DNA from: Diplosphaera chodatii
Lineage: Eukaryota; Chlorophyta; Trebouxiophyceae; Prasiolales; Stichococcaceae
Direction: 5' to 3'
Length of the DNA stretch: 64,000 nucleotides
Assembly (NCBI GenBank): GCA_032358165.1
Contig: JAALGY010000057.1
Location: forward strand, 744,001 to 808,000
Shown: one piece after another, positions 56,750 to 64,000 of the stretch
How the letters are laid out: every line of letters begins with the position of its first letter
Numbering within the stretch: position 1 is the first letter of the stretch
Position numbers and translations under genes: made by a program
Notes under the pieces: model-generated
What the model was told of the DNA's origin: nothing
Databases searched by the model: none
Seen by the model: only the letters and a program-made list of their open reading frames with translations

Positions 56750-59700
56750 CTACTGTGCTGACGCCAGCTGCTCCTGGCTCTTCAGGTTGATCGTGGGCAG
56801 CAGCAGCACCACCACAAGTGCACACGACGCCAGCAACGTCATGAAGTAGGCGTTCCAGCCAGACTTCTGCACAATCAGCGCAATTGGCACGCCCGCAGCA
56901 GAGGCGCCTAGGTATGAAATCCACCTGCAGAGTGATGCGACCCGAGTGCCTGCCAGGGTGTCTCGACCAAATGCCAAATGCCAAACTTTGGTGATGATCA
57001 CAAGTCTTGCTCAGACGCTGTGAGCTTGTACATATTCAGGAACGTGATGCAATTGTACAGGCAGCTGTGCTGAACATACCCCAGGAAGCCCTGCGCTGCA
57101 GACACCGCTGTCTTGGAGACCGCCTCCGCACCGCACAGACCAATCAGCATTTGTGGTCCATATAGCGCAGCCCCCACCTGCAATGAACCGCATGACTTCA
57201 GTGCCATGCGATTCCCACACCCTGGCGGGCCGCACACATGGCCGGCAACAGCAGCGTGTTGCTCTCTGCTGCATTGCAGCCAGCCTTGTGCCGAGCATAC
57301 AGCACCTTGTGTGTTGTCAGGTGTGCAAAGCACCCAAGCAGGAGCTCACCGATGCGACGGAGAGCCATTGCACCCACGCTACGTTGGGTGTGTTCCAGAA
57401 GCCCAGTATGGCCGCGGCCAGTGCAACAGTGTACCCGATCACCACCTGCATGTGCGCAAACGACATGAGGTGTCAGTGGCTTCACACATGCCATGCCAAC
57501 ATCTGCGCTCAGTGCTTCCATCAGGTCCTGCGTAGCTGCAAGCCGATGACTGCTGACGGCTATGGAATTGCACCCTGACCAGGGAGATCCTTGATGCACA
57601 CTGGCGTGCCTCACCTTCACACGCAGGCCGACATTGCCAACGTCGGGGTTGCTGTTGCTGCGGATGAGGCGGTCGCTGATGGCTCCGGCAGACAGGGAGC
57701 CCAGGAGGCCGCCCAGCTCAAGCCCTGATATGCGGAACGCTGCATCTGCGCCCTGGATGCCCTGGAGGAGTGGCACACACACAGTGGGGGCCAGCCTCTC
57801 GTCATCAACGCCGTGCAAGCCGAAGCAAGCACCCCGCTCAGAAAGCAGCCAGCTTCGGGGCGCACCCTGTCGCGAATGAGGTTGAAGATGAACCATGAAG
57901 TCACCCCTTGCCGCACCACATACACGCTGCAACCAGCATCATGTCCATCTCAGGCTTGCAGGGCTCACGAAGTGCTGTGTACAAAGGGTGCACAGAGGCG
58001 GTCAGTGATGCAGCGTCTGTGGCTGCATGTGTCATGAGCGCAGTACCAGCATGGCTCCAAGGGTATGGAGGAGGAGCCCGACTCACAAGAAGTAGGAGAT
58101 GGCGAACAGCCACACGGCGCGCGACTTGAGGCACTCCTCCACCAGGATCTTGACCAGGCCCCGCTCGTCCTTGGCCTTGGGCTTGGCTGCGGCTCCGCCT
58201 GCAGTGGTGGTAGGGCAGCTGCTTGGGTCGACAGTCAATGCAGTCTGGGAGTAGCTCCATGCAACGTCACAACTGTTACCACTCGTGGCGACGATGACCA
58301 TCTGTGCGAGCTGGGGAACCTCAGTGGCTTGAAGCGGCTCACTCTTGGTGGGCTCATCGATGGGCGGGTAGCCGGCGGTCTCGGGGTCGTCCTTGATGGC
58401 GAACAGCAGCAGCAGGCCGATGACCAGGCCGATGATGCCGGGCGTCCACATGCCCCACCTGCGAGTGCCACTGCCCCGTTGCGCCTCTGCTTTCTTGCAC
58501 AGGACCGCCGCGCATGGCGACGCTGGTGCACATGAGCGCATGGTCGAGCTGGAACTGTCGTAGCAAGGTCCATCAGGCATGAGACATGCACCAGTAATCA
58601 TGCTGTGTATCACAACTACTGGCCCTGCGATGAAATCAGCCAGCCCAGCAACTGTGAAGCCAGTTGCTGCACATGCTGCAATGCATCGCACAGCCAGCAC
58701 CACACGCGTCTGCATTAGTCGGAGGGATAGTTCGGAGGTACTGCATGCATATATGGTGACTGTTGAGGATGATACATCCGTGCAATAAGGACTGCCGCAC
58801 CTCCAGCCAAAGCGGTTGGCGGCGCCGCCGGCAACCAGGGGGGCTGCAAAGCCGCCAATGTTGTTTGACGCTGTCCAGAAGCCCCACCAGGTGCCGCGCT
58901 CGCGGGTGGGGAACCATGCCGTTAGGATTCTGCATGCACAAGCATGGATTGTGCACACTATCAGCCGACCTGGCATCCAAGCGTTGCACACAGGTTTGGA
59001 CGGTGCTCATGATCTGTATGCTAGCATGGTTAGTGCAAGCTTGCCACCGTACTCATTCCTGAGTGGTGCAAGACGCCCTCACAGCTGACCACCGGCCAGC
59101 ACTGCAGCATCATAACCACCACAGCTTTCCACAGCAGCCAGGCACAATGGGCAGGAGTGGGACCTGGGGACCTGGGCGCTGCTCACCTGGCGCAGGCGGG
59201 CGCCCCCAGGCCCTGCAGCAGCCCATTGGCGCCCCAGCACACCAGGAACCAGGCGTAGGAGGCGCCGAAGCCGAACGCCAGGTTGACGAGCGCAGTGGCC
59301 ATGAGGCCCCCCGCCAGCACCACCCGCGGGCTCGCCTTGGCACCCGCCACGCCGCTCAGGAACTTGGAGAAGCCTGCCGCAGCAGTTGCAAGACGACGCT
59401 CAACCTTGAGCCACCAGAATCACGCATCTCGTGCTTGGTAACCGTGGGGTTCATCGAGGTTGGCCCTTGATGGCCAGGTTGCCAGCCTCATCAGGGTGCC
59501 AAACAAGCTCGCTTTTCCCTCTCACAGGCGTGATCCGTGTCCAAGGAACTGCGTGCAGTTCCTGCAGTGCTGATGAGAGGTGCAGGCGCACTGGCATGGC
59601 GCTCACCATAGCACACGGGCAGGATGGAGGTCAGGCCGCCGATCTGGGTCATCGTGAGCCCAATGGCCTTGTCGTTCAGCAGCGTCGGCGCGACATAGCT

Positions 59701-60625
59701 GAGGCTGTTGCGTGTCAGGTAGTACGAGCCTACAGGAAAAGCAGCATAGCACCGCCTCATCTTGGATGAACTCCATGTGAAGATGGCGTGGGTGCGGCAT
59801 GCACAGGTGATCTCTTGGGGGTGTTAGAAAAAGCAGAAGGCTGATGCACTGGCTGCAGGAGTGTAAACCCAGTGTGTATGTCCGAGGTACGCACCGTAGC
59901 CAACAAACATTGCAGCGAATGTCAGCAGCCGGGTGCGGTAGAACGCCTGGCTGAACTGCTGCCCGGCGCTGGCGCTGTCGCCGCTGGGCGATGCCGCAGA
60001 TGCTGACGCAGACGCACGCGGCGCCTGGCGTACCTGCCAGCGCACCGCCCCTGCATGTTAATAAGGCCATGGCTTCATCGTGCAAAGTGAACGGCTTCTG
60101 GGCTCGCCTGCCAATCCAACCCTCCAGTAATTTCCCATTTATGCACATTGTAGCATGCCACTGTACTTTGATGGGTCCCACACATGACAGGAATGTCGCT
60201 GCAGCACTGTACCTGCAGCATGGCGTGCAGGCGGCGCCCTAAGTGCTTCCATGCCCGAGTCATCACGGCGCAACAGCTGCTGCACACGTGCAGCCAGCGG
60301 ACTCGCGCCCTTGGCAGCGCCCTGCACCCTGCAGCACCAGCAGCAAGAGTGTTGATCGATCTGGGTTAGAAATGGTGCTCAGGACAGTGTGAAACAGCAG
60401 CTCTAGGGTGTTGGGGCTGGGACATGCCCTACTACCCAGCTTTGCTGGTACATGCTGTATGAAATGAAGAGCTCGCTTGATCTTCACAGTGCGCAAAAAG
60501 GGGGAAGGAACATCGCGATCATAGTTGCAGTTGCACTCCTCAGGGTCTTTTTAAAGCAGTCCAACAGGACACCCTGGCAGTAGAGATTGGTCTTGTTGCT
60601 GTACGCAGCCACCCACCTGGTCCAT
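56750..60625 (-). CDS. MFS transporter, organophosphate:phosphate antiporter (GlpT/SLC37) type
   Basis: Members exchange glycerol-3-phosphate or sugar phosphates for phosphate. Thirteen exons: 60625-60617, 60321-60213, 60050-59895, 59729-59607, 59373-59187, 58929-58801, 58458-58283, 58198-58087, 57926-57866, 57761-57615, 57445-57350, 57177-57080 and 56924-56750 (1,578 nt, 525 residues). Family segments: AAMFVGYGSYYLTRNSLSYV, FSKFLSGVAGAKASPR, FLVCWGANGLLQGLGAP, ILTAWFPTRERGTWWGFWTA, ASNNIGGFAAPLVAGGAA, YVVRQGVTSWFIFNLIRDR, ELGGLLGSLSAGAISDRLIR and VSAAQGFLGWISYLGASAAG. About ten to twelve membrane helices are expected. A ~75-residue hydrophilic N-terminus precedes the first helix. The loop around residue 290 is Lys/Glu-rich. 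The 9-nt first exon (MDQ) is inferred from splice phase only. The substrate and the membrane (plastid, mitochondrion or plasma membrane) cannot be read from the sequence. Confidence 0.88.
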
Positions 60626-61153
60626 GACGGCGTGCGTCGGCCTGTTGAAACCTGTGAGCGATGACGCAGACTGTACTGCAGTCCTGTCTGCATCATGACC
60701 ATTCGTGCAGCAGATAATCGGAATGGGTATCACTCGGAAACCTTCAGAATGGTGTACAGCACGCGCGCCGCTGCATGAAGGGTTGAAGCTGCCACCATTT
60801 ACTGTGCAGCCTGCCGTATGCTGCCCGCAACGTCAGCAACTGATTATAGCATGGAAGCAATGCTCAAATGAGGTCCCGTAAGCGGGAACGCAGCCGACTC
60901 TCATGACGGTATGATCTCTGCACGTGCGCACACGATCTGGGACCTGTTCCGGTCCTAATTGCAACGCAACGGTGCATTGCTCATAGAGCGAGCATGAGCG
61001 GGTAGACGAGACTCACGCACGCATACGATATCAGCGCATCAGCACGAACAGTGTCACCCAGCATCATCTCTTGTCGCCAGGCGGCGTGTCAGTTGCAGAA
61101 CATTTGCACTGTGCTGTTCTGGTGCTCGTGTACATTTAAACAGATCTGCAGCA
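60626..61153. promoter_or_regulatory. Divergent promoter region, transporter / DUF1997
   Basis: About 530 bp between start codons on opposite strands. Nothing specific is recognised. Confidence 0.5.
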
Positions 61154-63325
61154 ATGCAGCCCGTCTTCCTGGGCACTTGCGGCGGCCGTCTGGGCGGCCA
61201 CCAGAAATCCGGTGTCCTGCATACCAACTCGCCCCAGCTTCGTCCCAGGCAAGTACTGGCAAGCATCATCGCTGTGCACATGCTCATGCGATCAGCGAAC
61301 GGCATCGCAATGCCATGCGCCGCTACTTGCGAACATGCTCAGCCTTGTTGCACCAGCAGCTTCTGCGGCCAGCGCGGAGGCATGCTGACTCGTACACACT
61401 TCATGCCATCACGGCAGGCGTCAGCAAGCCCCTGGGGCGCATCAGCCAGCCGCTACATGCCTCAGGACTGTCAGCGACCAGCCCCTGCTCCAGCGGGCGT
61501 GCCGGCGGTGGCGGCATGTCTATAGTGCCGCTCGGCACGAGACAGCAGTCCAGTCGGACGCTCAGCCAGGTATGCTGGCCCTTAAAATCAAGAAACATCG
61601 TAGGACCGAGGCATATCTGGGCGTCCTTCTACCCTTGGAATCCTGACCCATTCGGGTGATGGCAGTTTGGCGAGGCTTCCGACCAGAATGTGAACGATCT
61701 GCTGCAGCGTCCGCGGATGAGGCGGCGGCCCTGGCGCGACAGATGCAGGCATCATTGGTTGCCTTGGAGCGCGAGGAGTCGGGCAACGCCGAGGCCAGCG
61801 GCAGCGGGAATGGCTCGGCAGAGCCGGCAGCCTCAGGAGATGCGGCCGACGGGCAGTTTGCCGGGAAGCGCGTTGCTGTTCTGCAGGCGACAAAGCGGGA
61901 TGCAGTCAACATCCCAGAGCGAGACCGCTCCCTGGGTGGGCACCTGCTGTACCAGTGCGACCTTCTCTCGGGGCGACAACGAAGTTCCAAGGAATACCCC
62001 AGCGGGTACAAGCAGGAGGCTTACAGCTTGCTCCTCTGGACCATCAAAGTTGCTCATCTGTGCCTGTTTCGAATGCAGGAGAGTACATGACGCTACCAGC
62101 CAGCCAGTACTCGGTGCTAGATGCAAAGCGCATTGAGCGGATTGATGACGACACCTTCCGCTGCTACGTGGGTGGCATCTCCTTCCTCAACTTCAAGGTG
62201 GGATTACGAAATCGCTTTCATGGCATCCCATATGCAACCGAAGGACCTTGTGATGTGGCGGTGGCAGTGTGGCGAGGCTGTGAGAGGATCGCAGGCTGCG
62301 GTTGTGCTCAGGCTGCCGCCCGCGTGTGCAGGTTGAGCCGGTGTTGACGGTGTCGGTAGTTGTGGGGCGGCTGGGACCGACAGTCTCGCTGCTGCAGACC
62401 AGGGTGGGCTGTTGAACCTGCCCAGCTGCCTGGCATGGCAAGTCAAAGTCACACGCCTGTCTCCTGGAGTGTGGCAGCTGGTCGCTACAGATGCATGGGC
62501 CTGCCGATGGTCTCAGACTTGTGGGTGTGATGGTATTGAGCAGTTGGAGGGGTCTCGCGCGGTGCGCAACATCAGCGACCGCTTCACGGCGACCATGACC
62601 AACAGAGTGGGTCGATCCAGCACTGCACAGTGGAGCAGAGGCTTGAAAATGTTGTCCTACAGCCAGAGAGATCAGCTTTGGGACACCCAGACGGGGATGT
62701 GACAGAAAGCTGACCAGCTTTGGTATCACTGCAGGTGCGGTGGCGGGACGCGGCAGAGGACACCTCCGCTGATCAGCCGACCAGTTCAGAGGCCGGTAGC
62801 GCTGCAGCAGTGGAGCAGCCAAGCACCGCCTCAGCCAATGGTGTGTCGGCCACCAACCCAGACAGCGGGCGGATGCGGCAGATCACCAGCGACACCGAGA
62901 TCCAGGTGTGTGAATGTGATGGTGCGCAGCAAGACCTTGCAAGTTCGTCCACAATGCTGATGTCAAATTTTGCCCTGTGTGATCTTGGCATTGGTTGTCT
63001 GTGGCCTGCAGGTCACACTGCAGGTTCCCGGGTGGCTGCTGATATCAGAGAACGTCATCAGCCGCACCGGCAGCATGGTGAGCCCCGGTGGCAGCCAACA
63101 GTTTGACAACATGACCTTTTCCAAATGCCATTGCACACATGCCAGGCGCAACCAAGTCGTCCTTCCCATCAGGCGTTGATCCATGGGTGCCGCCGCACAC
63201 TACAGGTCATGCAGAAGGTGCTGAACACCATGGTGCCGCGCTTCCTGGCCCAGCTGGCCGCCGACTACGAGCTGTGGGCCGCCGGCGACGACTCCCGCAA
63301 GCCCATCGGCACCGGGCAGCTGTAA
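61154..63325 (+). CDS. DUF1997-family protein, probably plastid-targeted
   Basis: DUF1997 proteins occur in cyanobacteria and plastids of algae and plants; their role is not established. Nine exons: 61154-61252, 61425-61569, 61708-61935, 62079-62197, 62332-62403, 62544-62606, 62735-62905, 63012-63077 and 63206-63325 (1,083 nt, 360 residues). After about 130 poorly conserved residues with an Ala/Ser/Gly-rich segment, the conserved domain runs from MTLPASQYSVLDAKRIERID through DDTFRCYVGGISFLNFKVEP, SLLQTRLEGSRAVRNISDRF, TATMTNRVRW and LQVPGWLLISENVISRTGSM to VMQKVLNTMVPRFLAQLAAD, YELWAAGDDSRKPIGTGQL. The C-terminal block is the clearest hallmark. An Asp/Ser-rich insert (about 245-300) interrupts the domain. 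Exon 1-2 is chosen on phase alone, so the N-terminus, likely a transit peptide, is tentative. Confidence 0.8.
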
Positions 63326-64000
63326 CGCCCTGATCTGGGTCAGCATGAACGCCTGATAAGCATAGAATATCCGCATCAGGGTGGGCGTCAAGCAGGTTGT
63401 CGGCAGTGGCTTGACGTGGTGGAGGCGCAAGGAACACACCTCGCATGCGGCTGCGGTGCGGCACGCCACGCCAGGGTTACTTCTGCTACTACTTTGATTG
63501 CTGGGGTGCATGGCACTGCTGCTGTGGGAGGAACCTGACCTCAGCTGTATGCTGGCGTCTCAGCAGGACAGAAAGAGACAGTCGGCTCGAACAACTCCAG
63601 TACACAGTTGTGGCGCTGTAACAACATGTGTCAAGTTTTGCGCTTTGATCCTTGTTGTTGCACCGGTTGGCGGCGTTACAGCATGGAGCTTGACACGAAT
63701 GGACATTCAAATTAGATAAGCAGCAGGCGTCAATCGTATTGCGTCAATGTTGTACAGATGCAAGTTGTGTGGGCAGATCACGCGGTCATGATCTGCAGAT
63801 CAAGCATATCGTCACCTTGTGGTTCCTCAGCGCCACTACAGACTGGTGCCATTCTGCAGTTTGCATTTGAGCGCTTCTGCACATCGAGCGCGCCTGACTC
63901 CGTGGCAAATCTCCAAGCCAACATGATGTTCACGCATTGCATTGCCAGTTGCCATCCTGTCTGAATGCCATGCACTGTGAAATGGCGTGCGGCTGATTCA
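63326..64000. other. 3' flank of the DUF1997 gene
   Basis: TGTAA at 63617-63621, about 290 nt after the stop, is a good poly(A) candidate. No further exon is recognised up to the window end. Confidence 0.5.

Overview
The window is eukaryotic nuclear DNA, most likely from a GC-rich green alga. A trebouxiophyte of the Chlorella/Coccomyxa kind is my guess; this is inferred from gene content and no species is recognised. Nearly every gene is split by many short GT-AG introns of about 60-500 bp. TGTAA, the chlorophyte polyadenylation signal, occurs in several 3' flanks. Plant-type genes are present (SnRK2-type kinase, DUF1997 protein, plastid-type bestrophin), and introns carry TTTAGGG-like motifs. 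I rebuilt gene models by hand from splice sites, reading phase and protein-family conservation. For every gene with both ends in the window the summed exons are divisible by three.

Layout, left to right: the 3' part of an unidentified Ala/Ser/Pro-rich protein (+, 1-1921); exocyst subunit EXO70 (-, 2953-8162, 19 exons); a WDR89-like WD40 protein (+, 8707-10521); a plastid-type bestrophin anion channel (-, 10977-13963); a 543-bp hAT-like MITE with a perfect 8-bp target duplication (14285-14827) in the divergent promoter region of the bestrophin and a Y-family translesion polymerase (+, 15076-18328); a 22-exon Ser/Thr kinase that appears fused to a SYLF/Ysc84 lipid-binding domain (-, 18956-24795); an intronless SnRK2-like kinase (+, 25883-26896); an ALIX/BRO1 homologue (+, 27918-34725, 23 exons); an FMO-superfamily flavoprotein (+, 35250-39850).

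The right half continues with a dual-specificity-phosphatase-like protein whose catalytic Arg is replaced by Pro (-, 40572-42550); eIF2-beta (-, 43235-45613); ribosomal protein eS30 (-, 46550-47352); mitochondrial uL4 (+, 47904-49873); eS27 (-, 50206-51346); a NIPA/ZC3HC1 C3HC zinc-finger protein with FG-type motifs (+, 51751-55925); an organophosphate:phosphate-antiporter-type MFS transporter (-, 56750-60625); and a DUF1997 protein (+, 61154-63325). Four translation genes cluster between 43.2 and 51.3 kb. Otherwise the genes look like an ordinary mixture: membrane traffic (EXO70, ALIX), signalling kinases, transport, genome maintenance and nuclear pore.

The observations most worth following are the kinase-SYLF fusion, the FG-bearing NIPA protein, the MITE in a divergent promoter, the probable pseudophosphatase and the intronless SnRK2. 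No tRNA, rRNA, CRISPR or prokaryote-type operon structure was seen.
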